Source: Acidobacteriota bacterium (GTDB taxonomy: Bacteria > Acidobacteriota > Terriglobia > Bryobacterales > Bryobacteraceae). Taken from it: DNA of 41,692 bases. Below the pieces are notes generated by a model. The model saw only the letters and a list, made by a program, of their open reading frames with translations. It was not told where the DNA came from and did no database searches. Below are positions 16,516-25,865 of this stretch, piece by piece. Numbering within the stretch: the stretch's first letter is position 1; every line of letters begins with the position of its first letter. The stretch lies in the NCBI GenBank assembly GCA_016870915.1, contig VFZY01000030.1, forward strand, positions 1 through 41,692, in the 5' to 3' direction. Both the position numbers and the translations under genes were made by a program.

Positions 16516-17799
16516 CTACTTCAGGGCGCCGCGCGCCGTGATGCACTCGGCGTTGAGGTAGGGGCGCAAGGCCTCGGGCACGGTTACAGTGCCGTCCGCC
16601 TGCTGGTAGTTTTCGACGATGGCCACCCATGTGCGGCCCACTGCCAGTCCGCTGCCATTCAGCGTATGGGCCAGTTCGCTCTTGCCCTTCGCCGCCTTGC
16701 ACCGGATGGAGGCACGCCGCGCCTGGAACGCCTCGAAGTTCGAACAGGACGAAATCTCTTTGAACTCGCCCTGGCCGGGAAGCCATACTTCGATGTCGTA
16801 GGTCTTGGCCGAGGAGAACCCCATGTCGCCCGTGCAAAGCACCATGGTGCGGAACGGCAGTCCCAGGCGGCGCAGGATGTTCTCCGCGTCGTTGGTGAGA
16901 GATTCCAGTTCCCCCGCGCTCTGATCGGCCCGCGCGAACTTCACCAGCTCCACTTTCTGGAACTGATGCTGCCGGATGATGCCTCGCACGTCCCGCCCAT
17001 GCGACCCGGCTTCGCTCCGGAAACATGGCGTATACGCGCACAACTTGATGGGCAGCGCCTCGGCGTCCAGCGTCTCGTCCCGGTAGAGATTCGTCACTGG
17101 CACTTCCGCCGTCGGAGCCAGGTAATAGTCGGTGTCACGCAGTTTGAACAGGTCCTGCTCGAACTTGGGCAACTGGCCGGTGCCATACAGGCTGGCCGAA
17201 TTGATCACGAACGGGGGCAGCACTTCGGTATAGCCATGCTCGCGCGTATGCAGGTCGAGCATGAAGTTGATCAGCGCCCGCTCCAACTGCGCGCCCAGAC
17301 CCCAGTAGACCGCGAAACGAGACCCGGTTACCTTGGCCGCGCGCTCGAAATCCAGCACGCCCAGCCCCGTGCCCAGATCCCAGTGCGCCTTGGGCGCGAA
17401 GTCAAAGGCGCGCGGTGAACCCTCGCGCCGCACCTCGACGTTATCCTCGGCGCCGCCGCCTGCCGGAACGCTCTCATGGGGCAGATTCGGGATGCCTTTC
17501 AGCAACTCGCGAAAACGGTCGTCGGTGGCCTCAGCCTGCTTTTCACACGCGGCGATCTCATCGCCCAGCGCGCGAACTTCCTGCTGGCGCACCGCGGTGT
17601 CCACACCCTGCTTGCGCAGTGCCGCGATCTCCTGGCTGGCCGCGTTGCGCCGCGCCTTGAGCTGCTCCGATTGCGTCAGCGCCGCCCGCCGTTCGGCATC
17701 CATCTGCCGGAACGAGTCCCGGTCCAGTTGAAAGCCCCGCAAAGCCAGACGATCCGCCACCGCGTCCAGGTTGGCGCGGAAAAACCCCAGGTCGTGCAT
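16516..17799 (-). CDS. serS: Seryl-tRNA synthetase
   Basis: 427 residues. The start at 17799 ([14 protein letters not shown]) fits the family better than the GTG/ATG candidates upstream, which would overlap gltA. The N-terminal coiled-coil arm that grips the tRNA (about 30-100, e.g. [18 protein letters not shown]) is followed by the class II core: the [19 protein letters not shown] loop, motif 2 [17 protein letters not shown] and motif 3 around [20 protein letters not shown]. It charges tRNA-Ser (and tRNA-Sec) with serine. It lies five bases downstream of the citrate synthase gene. Full length, no defects seen. Confidence 0.97.
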   Translation of the reverse strand: MHDLGFFRANLDAVADRLALRGFQLDRDSFRQMDAERRAALTQSEQLKARRNAASQEIAALRKQGVDTAVRQQEVRALGDEIAACEKQAEATDDRFRELLKGIPNLPHESVPAGGGAEDNVEVRREGSPRAFDFAPKAHWDLGTGLGVLDFERAAKVTGSRFAVYWGLGAQLERALINFMLDLHTREHGYTEVLPPFVINSASLYGTGQLPKFEQDLFKLRDTDYYLAPTAEVPVTNLYRDETLDAEALPIKLCAYTPCFRSEAGSHGRDVRGIIRQHQFQKVELVKFARADQSAGELESLTNDAENILRRLGLPFRTMVLCTGDMGFSSAKTYDIEVWLPGQGEFKEISSCSNFEAFQARRASIRCKAAKGKSELAHTLNGSGLAVGRTWVAIVENYQQADGTVTVPEALRPYLNAECITARGALK

Positions 17800-17804
17800 G
17801 GGGC

Positions 17805-18929
17805 CTAGCGCTGCTCCAGCGGCACCCACGCCTGGCCCACCGGAAGCCCGGTGTAGTCTGCGCGCGGCCGGATCAGGCGGTTGTTGCGATACTGCTCCAG
17901 CACATGCGCCGTCCAGCCGGACATGCGGCTCACCGCGAAGATGGGCGTGAACAGGTCGATCGGAATGCCCAGCGAGTAATATGCCGAAGCCGAGTAGAAA
18001 TCGACATTGGCGTTCAGGTTCTTGGCTTCCTTGATGAACTGCTCAATGGCGGAGGACGCTTCGTACAGGTTCTCATGCCCCGTGCTCTTGCCCAACTCCT
18101 CGGACATGCGGCGCAGGTGAATGGCCCGCGGATCCAGTGTTTTGTAGACGCGATGGCCAAAGCCCGGCACCTTGATCTTGTTCGCCAGACGGTTCTTCAC
18201 CATCTCAAGCGCTGATTCTTTGTTGCCGCCCGCCTCCAGCAGCATCCGGATCACGTCCTCATTCGCGCCGCCATGCAGCGGACCCTTGAGCGCGCCAATG
18301 CCTGAGGTGACTGCTGAGTGAATATCCGAAAGCGTCGCAGCCGTCACGCGGCTGGCGAAGGTGCTGGCATTCAACTCGTGGTCCGCGTGCAGCGTCAGGG
18401 CGATGTCAAAGACCTTCTCCATCACCGCATCCGGCCGCTTGCCGGTGAGTGTGTACAGAAAGTTCGCCGCAAAGCCAAGCGACGGGTCCGGCTGCACCAC
18501 ATCCTGGCCCTTGCGCAACCGGTCGAAACTGGTCACGATCGTGGATGTCTGGGACATCAGCCGCACGGCCTTCCGTTCGCTCGCCGCAACGGAGTTGTCG
18601 CGGGATTCCGGGTCATGCAGCGCCAGCATCGAGACCGCCGTACGCAGCACGTCCATGGGCGTTGCGTCCTTGACGCTTGCCAGAAACGCGGTCACTGCGT
18701 CCGGAATGCCGCGATTGGCCGCCAGGTCCGCCTTCAAGCCGGCCAGTTCGGCCGCCTTCGGCAGCCGCCCGTTCCACAAAAGGAAAATCACTTCCTCGAA
18801 AGTGGCATTTTCAGCCAGCGTGTGAATGTTGAATCCCTGATAACTCAGAATGCCTGCGTCGCCATCGATCCAGCAGATCGACGATTCAGCCGCGATAATT
18901 CCTTCCAGTCCCGCGCCAGACAAAGCCAT
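17805..18929 (-). CDS. gltA: Citrate synthase
   Basis: 374 residues, the short form typical of Gram-positive, archaeal and methylcitrate-synthase-like enzymes. The ATG at 18929 gives the family start [20 protein letters not shown]; the frame is open upstream. Catalytic parts are present: [12 protein letters not shown] (first His), GPLHGGANE (second His), [10 protein letters not shown] and [10 protein letters not shown] (Asp). It joins acetyl-CoA and oxaloacetate to citrate in the TCA cycle; a side role with propionyl-CoA cannot be excluded from sequence. First gene of a minus-strand unit with serS and the P1 peptidase. Confidence 0.95.
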   Translation of the reverse strand: MALSGAGLEGIIAAESSICWIDGDAGILSYQGFNIHTLAENATFEEVIFLLWNGRLPKAAELAGLKADLAANRGIPDAVTAFLASVKDATPMDVLRTAVSMLALHDPESRDNSVAASERKAVRLMSQTSTIVTSFDRLRKGQDVVQPDPSLGFAANFLYTLTGKRPDAVMEKVFDIALTLHADHELNASTFASRVTAATLSDIHSAVTSGIGALKGPLHGGANEDVIRMLLEAGGNKESALEMVKNRLANKIKVPGFGHRVYKTLDPRAIHLRRMSEELGKSTGHENLYEASSAIEQFIKEAKNLNANVDFYSASAYYSLGIPIDLFTPIFAVSRMSGWTAHVLEQYRNNRLIRPRADYTGLPVGQAWVPLEQR

Positions 18930-19013
18930 GATTCCGTCGCCAGTTTCCCTTTCCCAAGTGGTGCCACACGTCCACGGCGCCGTGCCAGGCTGTTGTGGAA
19001 GCGGTGAAATCTC

Positions 19014-19019
19014 ATTGTA
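19014..19019 (-). promoter_or_regulatory. Possible -10 box of the gltA operon
   Basis: TACAAT on the minus strand, about 85 bases before the gltA ATG, in the only AT-richer part of the gap between gltA and the divergent small gene. The region upstream where a -35 should be is A-rich without a clear TTGACA. Confidence 0.35.
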
Positions 19020-19111
19020 TCGAATTGCGGCCGGATTGTTTTTGCGCCGGGCCGCCGAAAAATTCTCACAACTGGGTAACAATTTTGCCCCCGCCGTGCT
19101 ACCGTGGAGAC

Positions 19112-19351
19112 ATGGATGCTGCCAAGATCCGCACCTGCGTCGATATTCCCGCCGACCTTTACGGCAAATTGCACGCCAGGGCGATCGATGATGGCGTTTC
19201 CATCCGGCAACTGATCCTGAAGGGCATTGAGGGTGTTCTGGCCCCGGCCGAACCCGCGCAGCCGTCTGTACGCCCGGCCCTGCGGCTCATCGAGTTCCCC
19301 TCTGCCCGCGCGGCAATGCCCGCCGGTGCGGCGCGCCGCCGCGCCCGCTGA
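19112..19351 (+). CDS. Small ribbon-helix-helix-like protein
   Basis: 79 residues from the ATG at 19112, directly preceded by a GGAGA. The N-terminal half fits a ribbon-helix-helix fold: a strand (IRTCVDIP), a first helix (ADLYGKLHARAIDDG) and a second helix (SIRQLILKGIEGVL); the C-terminal 35 residues are Pro/Ala/Arg-rich and probably disordered. Such proteins are small repressors or antitoxins. No toxin-like gene lies beside it, so an antitoxin role is not supported; autoregulation or control of the divergent gltA operon is possible. Function not known. Confidence 0.65.
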   Translation: MDAAKIRTCVDIPADLYGKLHARAIDDGVSIRQLILKGIEGVLAPAEPAQPSVRPALRLIEFPSARAAMPAGAARRRAR

Positions 19352-19404
19352 CGGTCCATTCCCTCGCAGATCGCACATCCCACACGGGGGCCCCGCCCGC
19401 GCTG

Positions 19405-19410
19405 TATCGT
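19405..19410 (+). promoter_or_regulatory. -10-like box immediately before the SDR gene
   Basis: TATCGT followed by eight bases and the ATG at 19419, with TG directly before it but no Shine-Dalgarno site between. Same geometry as at 2507, 9683, 21378 and 30215. Confidence 0.35.
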
Positions 19411-19418
19411 AGATTCTG

Positions 19419-20183
19419 ATGACTTCTTTCAATCTTGCCGGCCGCGTGGCGCTGGTCACCGGCGGCAGCAAAGGCCTTGGCAAAGCCATGGCTCGGGGAT
19501 TCGCTGAAGCTGGCGCGGATGTCATGATCTGCAGCCGTAGTGAAGAGGAACTGCGGCAGGCAGCGGGCGAAATCGGTGCCGGGCTCGACGGACGAGTCGA
19601 GTTCCTGGCCGCCGATCTTGCCCGCCGCGACGAATCGAAGCGCCTGGCCGCGGAGACCCTGGCCCGCTTCGGCCGCGTGGACATTCTGGTGAACAATGCC
19701 GGTTCCAACGTGCCCCAGGAAATCGACGCCGTGACCGATGAAGCCTGGGACCGTATTCTGGAGCTGAACCTCTCCGGCATCATGGCGCTGACACGCGCCG
19801 TGGTCCCCGGCATGAAAGAGCGGCGCTGGGGCCGCATCATTCATATCTCGTCCATCCTTGGATTGTCAGGCAAGGAAGGCCGGAACATCTACAGCGCGAC
19901 CAAGGCAGCGCTCATCGGCATGGCTCGCTCCACGGCCCTTGACCTGGGATCCTACAACATCACCTGCAACTGCATCGCGCCCGGCCCGTTCCTCACCGAT
20001 CTGCCCGGCAAGATTCTCACCGCGGAACAGAAGGAACACTTCGCCCGGCAGACCGCCCTGGGCCGCTGGGGCCAGCCGCGCGAACTGGCTGGGCCCGCGC
20101 TTCTGCTGGCCTCCGATGCGGGCAGCTACATCACCGGAACCACGCTGGTTGTGGACGGCGGTGTCCTGTGCCGCACCTTTTAG
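19419..20183 (+). CDS. SDR family oxidoreductase
   Basis: 254 residues, a complete classical short-chain dehydrogenase/reductase. The cofactor loop is TGGSKGLG (14-21), then NNAGSNVP, and the catalytic set Asn117, Ser145, Tyr158 and Lys162 (YSATK). The Arg40 after a beta strand (ICSRSEEE) suggests preference for NADPH. The end ITGTTLVVDGGVL is standard for the FabG/gluconate 5-dehydrogenase branch. It could be a 3-oxoacyl reductase or a sugar/polyol dehydrogenase; no acyl-carrier or sugar gene is adjacent to decide. The redoxin gene starts inside its 3' end. Confidence 0.92.
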   Translation: MTSFNLAGRVALVTGGSKGLGKAMARGFAEAGADVMICSRSEEELRQAAGEIGAGLDGRVEFLAADLARRDESKRLAAETLARFGRVDILVNNAGSNVPQEIDAVTDEAWDRILELNLSGIMALTRAVVPGMKERRWGRIIHISSILGLSGKEGRNIYSATKAALIGMARSTALDLGSYNITCNCIAPGPFLTDLPGKILTAEQKEHFARQTALGRWGQPRELAGPALLLASDAGSYITGTTLVVDGGVLCRTF

Positions 20184-20674
20184 CGGCTTTTCTCCTGGCT
20201 CAGGGCGCAGGTCCGTTCGAAGGGCCGGAAGCGCGCGCCACCGTGCTGCTGTTTGTCGACCCCGAATGTCCCGTTTCCAACCGCTACGCACCGGAAATCG
20301 CCGCGTTGAATGAACGGTTCGCCCCGCGCGGTGTAGCGTTCCACATCGTTTATCCCAATGCTGAAGCGCCGGCGGCGCGCGCGCACGCGGCCCTGTTCAA
20401 GCTGCCCGGCGGCGTGCTGGCCGATACGGACCGCCGCTGGACCCGTGAGGCAGGCGCCACGGTCACCCCGGAAGCCGCGGTCTATGCCGGGCGCCGCCTG
20501 ATCTATCGCGGCCGCATCGATGACCGGCACGTAAGGCTGGGCGAAACCCGCCCCGCGCCGTCCAAGCAGGACCTGGCTGCCGCTCTGGAGCGGGCCTTAT
20601 CCCCAAATCCAGGCCGCCTTCGAACCACCAAAGCCGTGGGTTGCTACATCCCCCGGCGCAGTGGATCCCGCTGA
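20168..20674 (+). CDS. Redoxin/thioredoxin-like protein with one active-site Cys
   Basis: 168 residues from a GTG at 20168 that overlaps the SDR gene by 16 bases. A short hydrophobic start (LLAAFLLAQGAG) suggests export. The thioredoxin-like core reads LLFVDPECPVSNRYAPEIAA: the CxxC motif is CPVS, so only the first Cys is kept. A second Cys sits in the C-terminal tail (TKAVGCYIP), a tail seen in redoxins of planctomycetes and acidobacteria. It may use these two in a resolving pair or act as a peroxidase-like redoxin. Its last 31 bases overlap the opposite-strand DUF2461 gene. Confidence 0.7.
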   Translation: MPHLLAAFLLAQGAGPFEGPEARATVLLFVDPECPVSNRYAPEIAALNERFAPRGVAFHIVYPNAEAPAARAHAALFKLPGGVLADTDRRWTREAGATVTPEAAVYAGRRLIYRGRIDDRHVRLGETRPAPSKQDLAAALERALSPNPGRLRTTKAVGCYIPRRSGSR

Positions 20675-21363
20675 CGGGCGCTCCTGGCGCGTCCGGCATC
20701 GATCGCTTCGTTCAGCCAGTCCACCACGGGTTGCATCAGCTTGAAGCGCAACGCCACTTCCTTTTCCACGGCACCCGAGAGTGCCAATCCGGCATCGAGC
20801 AGAACGTAGTAATACCACTGCTTTCGCTTCAACAGATCGGCCGCCGGGTGATCGGGCTCGAAGCCCTTCGGTACACGCGTCAGAGATTCGCCCTGAAGCG
20901 GCCCGCAGGCTTTTTCAACGCGGGCCGCGGCGCCCATCTTCCGGAACTCGGCGTGGTGGGTGTGCAGGCGCTTGCGGATGGCCAGCAACTCATTGGGTCC
21001 GGGCATGTAGACGCCGCCCGCCACTTCAATCTGCTTGTGCGAAACGGAAAAATAATACCCCGCCGCGGCATGTTTTTCCAGGCCATGGCGCGGAAAGTTG
21101 GCGGCGATGTGGGTCTTGTACGGGGTCTTGTCCTTGCTGAAACGCGTGTCGCGATGGATGCGGTAGACGGCGCGCGATGGTTCCGTGGTGTGAGACTCGG
21201 GCACCTGCCGGTTCAGCCGCCCCACAAGCTCCAGCATGGGAGCCTTGAGCAGTTGATCGAACATCTCCTTGCGCGGTTGGAACCACTCCCGCGAATTGTT
21301 CTGTTCCAGTTGGAGGAAGAACTCCAGGGCTTGGGGCTGGAATCCCGCGAAACTGGCTGGCAT
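20644..21363 (-). CDS. DUF2461 domain protein
   Basis: 239 residues, start at 21363 with a CGGAGG site seven bases upstream. The family signature is complete: SFAGFQPQALEFFLQLEQNN, REWFQPRKEMFDQLLKAPM, RIHRDTRFSKDKTPYKTH, the HGLEKHAAAGYYFSVS segment and GVYMPGPNELLAIR. DUF2461 proteins are soluble and conserved in bacteria and some fungi, but no reaction is known. The gene is divergent from murB with 28 bases between start codons, so regulatory sites of each lie in the other. Its 3' end overlaps the redoxin gene on the other strand. Confidence 0.88.
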   Translation of the reverse strand: MPASFAGFQPQALEFFLQLEQNNSREWFQPRKEMFDQLLKAPMLELVGRLNRQVPESHTTEPSRAVYRIHRDTRFSKDKTPYKTHIAANFPRHGLEKHAAAGYYFSVSHKQIEVAGGVYMPGPNELLAIRKRLHTHHAEFRKMGAAARVEKACGPLQGESLTRVPKGFEPDHPAADLLKRKQWYYYVLLDAGLALSGAVEKEVALRFKLMQPVVDWLNEAIDAGRARSARQRDPLRRGM

Positions 21364-21377
21364 CAGGCGGCCTCCGG

Positions 21378-21383
21378 TACACT
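21378..21383 (+). promoter_or_regulatory. -10-like box immediately before murB
   Basis: TACACT, then eight bases and the ATG at 21392, with no Shine-Dalgarno sequence between. Any -35 would lie inside the first codons of the divergent DUF2461 gene. Confidence 0.35.
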
Positions 21384-21391
21384 GAAAGTGA

Positions 21392-22375
21392 ATGTCAACA
21401 CCCGGACGGCTCGCTGACCGTCTCGCGGATCTTCCCAATGTACAGGTAGTGATGAACGCGCCGCTGGCTCGTTACACCCGGTTCGGGCTGGGCGGCCCGG
21501 CACGCCTGCTGGTGGATGCCGCAAGCCCGGATGCGTTCATCCAAGTCCACCGGCTGGTGTCCGCATCCAGCGAGCCATGGACACTGCTTGGCGGCGGCAC
21601 CAACCTGATTGTCTCCGACGCCGGATTCGATGGCATCGTCGTGCGTTTCACCGGACAGACCGTGGAGCGGGAAGGGAACACAATCCGCGTCGAGGCAGGC
21701 GCCGTCCTGCAGCATCTGGTGGATTTCGCGATCGCCGAGGGACTGGGCGGTATCGAGACCATGACCGGTATCCCCGGCTGGGTGGGTGCGGCCGTCTACG
21801 GCAATGCCGGTGCGTACGGCCAGTCGATCGCCGAACGGTTGACGGATGCCGTCTACTTCGACGGCTCGCGGACGGAGGTTCTGGACAACGCCGGCTGCGG
21901 CTTCACGTATCGCGCCAGCGGGTTCAAGAAGCATAAGGAACGTGCCGTGCTCAGCGCCCGTTTCGCGATGCTGCCGGCGGATCGTGTGGCACTGCGGGAA
22001 AAAGCCGAGGGCATTCTGACGGTGCGCAACGCGAAGTACCCTCCCACGATGAAATGCGCCGGCAGTATCTTCAAGAACCTGCTTTTTGCCGATCTGACTG
22101 AAAAGGCCCGCGCCGCGGTGCCGCCGTCCCTGGTGCGGGATGGCAAGGTCCCGTCCGCGTTTTTCCTGGAGCAGGCGGGCGGGAAGGGTATGGTTCAGGG
22201 CGGGATGGAAGTGGCCCGATATCACGCCAATCTTATCTTCAATACGGGCACGGGTACAGCCCGGGACGTCTGCCAACTGATCGACCTTCTCAAGGGTCGC
22301 GTCAGGGAACGGTTCGCCGTTGAGTTGGAGGAGGAAGTGCAGTACGTTGGTCTTGCGGACCGGCGTAGCTATTAG
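21392..22375 (+). CDS. murB: UDP-N-acetylenolpyruvoylglucosamine reductase
   Basis: 327 residues. FAD-binding part: APLARYTRFGLGGPARLLVD and LGGGTNLIVSDAGFDG; then TGIPGWVGAAVYGNAGAYGQ. Active-site segments are FTYRASGFKKHK (Arg), KCAGSIFKN (Ser that protonates the product) and LEEEVQYVG (C-terminal Glu). It reduces UDP-GlcNAc-enolpyruvate to UDP-MurNAc with NADPH, the second committed step of peptidoglycan synthesis. It stands apart from the usual mur-fts cluster and is followed after 12 bases by a sensor kinase gene, with which it may share a transcript. Confidence 0.95.
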   Translation: MSTPGRLADRLADLPNVQVVMNAPLARYTRFGLGGPARLLVDAASPDAFIQVHRLVSASSEPWTLLGGGTNLIVSDAGFDGIVVRFTGQTVEREGNTIRVEAGAVLQHLVDFAIAEGLGGIETMTGIPGWVGAAVYGNAGAYGQSIAERLTDAVYFDGSRTEVLDNAGCGFTYRASGFKKHKERAVLSARFAMLPADRVALREKAEGILTVRNAKYPPTMKCAGSIFKNLLFADLTEKARAAVPPSLVRDGKVPSAFFLEQAGGKGMVQGGMEVARYHANLIFNTGTGTARDVCQLIDLLKGRVRERFAVELEEEVQYVGLADRRSY

Positions 22376-22387
22376 CGTTTGGCCGGT

Positions 22388-25300
22388 ATGAAAGTGGCCG
22401 CGATCATCATCCGTTATCCGGGTTTCATCCTGGGGCTTTCATCGGCCCTGTGGGGGCTGGACCCCTCCCTGCTTCCGCAGCGATACCTTCGCCGCGGCTG
22501 GACCACCGATCAGGGCCTTTCAAGCAACGTCGTGAGCACCATCCATCAGAGCCGCGACGGTTATTTGTGGATCGGCACCAAGGAGGGCGTCAGCCGTTTC
22601 GGCGGCGTGCGATTCGAGAACTTCCGGCCGTCCGAGACGCCAGGGTACGGCGTCCGGTTCGTACGCCAGATTCTTGACACCCGGGACGGAGCGATCTGGG
22701 TTGCCGGAGATCAGGGCCTGGCACGCTTGGCCGGCGGTATCTGGACCACCTGGACGGCCGCCACCGGATTGCCGCACAGCCAGGCAAATCGAATCCTCGA
22801 ACTGGCGGATGGCACTCTGCTGGTGGGCAACCGGTACGGCCAGGTGCTGGCCTTCCTGGATGGTAAGTTCCGCGAACTTCAGAAGCTTCCCGGCAGCGTG
22901 CAGGGGATGGTCGAGGAGCGCCCGGGAAGAATCTGGTTGGCATACAACGCCGGGCTGTTCATTCTGCACACGGAGAGTGGGAGTCTTGAAGCGGTGCCAT
23001 CGAAGTGGCCGGCTCCGGGAGTGGTCACACTGCACCGCGACAGGCATGGACGGATTTGGGCGGGGCGCGCGGGGCCCGGATTGACCGTCTACGAAGACGG
23101 GGTCGGGCGCGACATCGAACTCGGGCTGCCGTACAAGCCTGTCGAGACGGCGCGCCAAATTGTTGTGGATCGCGACGACAACGTCTGGTTCTCCCACTAC
23201 CCGCGCGGGCTGGCGCGCCTTCGCAACGGGCGGTTGGAGCGGCTGACGGTGGCTGACGGGCTGCCGAATTCCGACGTCCTGGGGGTGTACGAGGATCAGG
23301 AGGGAAGCTTGTGGGCGGGTTTGGCTGGGGGCGGGCTGTTTCAACTCCGCGATACGAAATTTGCCGGCAACGGCGGGATCAGCGAAGGGCCCGATGGGTC
23401 TCTCTGGGTCTGCAGTATCGTCGGCGGAGTTGAACGCTTTGATCGCAAGTCCACGCCGCTGGGCGCGGATTTGGATCACCCGGTGGGCATACTCATCGGA
23501 CGGGACGGCGCCGTCTGGTCCACGGCCCGGCCGGCCAACCTGGTGCGTTGGAAAAACGGCCGCAAGGAAGTGTTCCCATCGCCAGACCAGGCGGCTTCGT
23601 TCGTGTTTTCCCTGGTTGAAGACCGGACCGGCAGAGTCTGGGCGGGCTACAACACCGGGACCCTGGGTGTTTTTGACGGGACCTCCATGGAACCGGTCCC
23701 GTTGCCGGAATCCACCAACGGAGTCCGTTCATTGCTGGCCGCGCGCGATGGGTCGCTCTGGATCGGCGCCGTGGCAGGCGCGATTCTGCGGCTGAAGGAT
23801 GGTGCGGTCACCCGGGCAGGCCGCATCGCCAACTCCACGATTGCGCACATGATCGAGGACCGCGACGGGGCGATTTGGGCAGCCACGGTGGGCGCGGGCC
23901 TGGCCCGCGTGCACGCAGGCCGGGTCCAGCTGTGGAACCGGGATCATGGCATTCCAAGCCAGGCCTTGTTCGGCCTGATGGATACCCCGGAAGGTGAGTT
24001 GTGGGCGGCCTCCAGCGGAGGCGTGCTGAGGATGCGCAAAGAGCACCTGCTGGACGCCGCGGCGGGGCGCCTGTCCCGTGTCCTGGTCAGTGTCTACGAC
24101 ATCGCGGACGGGCTGCCATCCACCGAAATCTTCGATGGAACCTGGCCGCCGGTGCATCGCGATCGCAAAGGTCTACTCTGGTTCGCCACCACCAAGGGGC
24201 TGGCGGCGATCGATCCGGCGCGGCTCCGTCTGAACCCGGCCACGCCCCGCGTGGCGATTGAGTCGGTGACGTTCGATGGGGTGCCGCAGCGCTCCGCCGG
24301 CCGCATGCGGCTGGGGCCGGGACGGGGTGACCTTTCGATCAATTTCACTGCCTTGGCGTTTGCCCCTCCGGAAAAGAGCCGCTTCCGGTATCGGTTGGAA
24401 GGGCGCGAGTGGGTGGAAGCAGGGGGACGCCGGGAGGCCTTCTTTACCTTCCTGCCGCCGGGTACCTACCGGTTTGCCGTCCAGTCCACCAACGGTGACG
24501 GTGTGTGGAACGCCGAAGGCGCCTCGGTGGATCTGGAGATTGCCCCTCACTTCTATCAGGCTGTGTGGTTCTATCTGCTGTGCATCCTGGCGGCCGGCAC
24601 CCTGGGCTGGCGGGTCTACCGCTACCGAGTGCGGCGGCTGGTGAATCTGAATGCCGAACTGGAAGGCCGTGTGCGCAGCCGGACCCAGGAACTGCTGGTG
24701 GCCAAGGAGACCGCGGAAATGGGCGCCCGGGCGAAAAGCCAATTCCTGGCCAACATGAGCCACGAACTCCGCACACCCATGAATGCCGTTGTGGGCATGT
24801 CCACCCTGATGATGGACATGGACATGACGCCCGACGCGCGGGAGTGCCTGGCGCTCATTCGTACCTCCGCCGACGCCCAGATCACACTGATCAACGATAT
24901 TCTGGATCTTTCAAAGATCGAGGCGGGGAAGCTGGAGATCGAGCGGCTGCCCTTCAACCTGGTGCGGTGCGTCCGGGATTCGACGGCGATGCTCGCGGTG
25001 ACCGCCCGCGAAAAAGGTGTGCCTCTGGTTACGCAAGTGGATCCGTCTGCCCCCGAATGGGTGCTGGGCGACGTCACCCGTGTGCGGCAGGTTCTGATCA
25101 ACCTGCTGACCAACGCCGTGAAGTTCACCACGTCGGGCGAGGTGAACATCAGCGTCGCCTCACGCGATGGCGAACTCTGGTTCTCCGTGAAAGACACGGG
25201 CATCGGCATTCCGCCGGACCGCCTGGACCGGCTGTTTCAACCCTTCAGCCAGGTGGATTCGTCCACCACGCGGCGCTACGGAGGCACCGGCCTGGGCTTG

Positions 25301-25861
25301 GCCATTTGCCGCAAACTGGTGGACCTGATGGGCGGCCGGATCTGGGTGGATAGCGAGCCCGGCACGGGGTCGAACTTCCAGTTCGTCATTCCCGCAATCG
25401 TGGCGCGGGAGCCCGGCGCTGAAGACCGTGATATGACCGGCCCGCTGCTGGAACTCGACCGGCAGCTTGCCCAGCGTCATCCGCTCCGCATCCTTCTGGC
25501 GGAAGACAATGCCGTGAACCAGCGTGTCTGCGTCCGGATGCTTGAGCGGATGGGATACCGGGTTGACATCGCCTGGAACGGGGCCGAAGCGCTGGACGCC
25601 CTGTCCAAGCAGACCTACGACGTGGTCCTGATGGATGTCCAGATGCCGGAAATGGACGGCCTGGAGGCCGCCCGGCGCATCCGGCAGATGTGGCCGGGTG
25701 CGGGACCGCGGCTGGTGGCCATCACCGCTAATGCGCTGGAAAGCGACCGGAAGGCATGCTTTGATGCCGGCATGGACGACTATCTCACCAAGCCCATCAA
25801 CGTGCATCAGTTGCGAGATGCCCTGGTGCGGTACGGCGGTCAGGCTCCCGCGGTACAGTAG
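22388..25861 (+). CDS. Hybrid histidine kinase with two-component propeller sensor
   Basis: 1157 residues. ATG at 22388 preferred to a TTG nine bases earlier. Order: N-terminal hydrophobic signal; periplasmic propeller repeats (about 40-610; recurrent DGYLWIGTKEGVSRF-like motifs such as DGSLWIGAVAGAILRL); a Y_Y_Y domain (about 617-720); a membrane helix (about 722-746); a short coiled coil; HisKA with His792 in MSHELRTPMNAVVG; HATPase with N box, DTGIGIPPDRL and GGTGLGLAI; and a receiver domain (about 1034-1154) with Asp1083 in LMDVQMPEMDG. Unlike Bacteroidetes hybrid systems it has no AraC output domain, so it needs an outside regulator. It probably senses a sugar or polymer fragment in the periplasm. 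The target is not visible here. Confidence 0.93.
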   Translation: MKVAAIIIRYPGFILGLSSALWGLDPSLLPQRYLRRGWTTDQGLSSNVVSTIHQSRDGYLWIGTKEGVSRFGGVRFENFRPSETPGYGVRFVRQILDTRDGAIWVAGDQGLARLAGGIWTTWTAATGLPHSQANRILELADGTLLVGNRYGQVLAFLDGKFRELQKLPGSVQGMVEERPGRIWLAYNAGLFILHTESGSLEAVPSKWPAPGVVTLHRDRHGRIWAGRAGPGLTVYEDGVGRDIELGLPYKPVETARQIVVDRDDNVWFSHYPRGLARLRNGRLERLTVADGLPNSDVLGVYEDQEGSLWAGLAGGGLFQLRDTKFAGNGGISEGPDGSLWVCSIVGGVERFDRKSTPLGADLDHPVGILIGRDGAVWSTARPANLVRWKNGRKEVFPSPDQAASFVFSLVEDRTGRVWAGYNTGTLGVFDGTSMEPVPLPESTNGVRSLLAARDGSLWIGAVAGAILRLKDGAVTRAGRIANSTIAHMIEDRDGAIWAATVGAGLARVHAGRVQLWNRDHGIPSQALFGLMDTPEGELWAASSGGVLRMRKEHLLDAAAGRLSRVLVSVYDIADGLPSTEIFDGTWPPVHRDRKGLLWFATTKGLAAIDPARLRLNPATPRVAIESVTFDGVPQRSAGRMRLGPGRGDLSINFTALAFAPPEKSRFRYRLEGREWVEAGGRREAFFTFLPPGTYRFAVQSTNGDGVWNAEGASVDLEIAPHFYQAVWFYLLCILAAGTLGWRVYRYRVRRLVNLNAELEGRVRSRTQELLVAKETAEMGARAKSQFLANMSHELRTPMNAVVGMSTLMMDMDMTPDARECLALIRTSADAQITLINDILDLSKIEAGKLEIERLPFNLVRCVRDSTAMLAVTAREKGVPLVTQVDPSAPEWVLGDVTRVRQVLINLLTNAVKFTTSGEVNISVASRDGELWFSVKDTGIGIPPDRLDRLFQPFSQVDSSTTRRYGGTGLGLAICRKLVDLMGGRIWVDSEPGTGSNFQFVIPAIVAREPGAEDRDMTGPLLELDRQLAQRHPLRILLAEDNAVNQRVCVRMLERMGYRVDIAWNGAEALDALSKQTYDVVLMDVQMPEMDGLEAARRIRQMWPGAGPRLVAITANALESDRKACFDAGMDDYLTKPINVHQLRDALVRYGGQAPAVQ

Positions 25862-25865
25862 TGGT

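Noticed and set aside
19112-19351. Ribbon-helix-helix protein as antitoxin of a toxin-antitoxin pair
   Set aside because: No toxin-sized gene is adjacent on the same strand; the next gene is an ordinary SDR.
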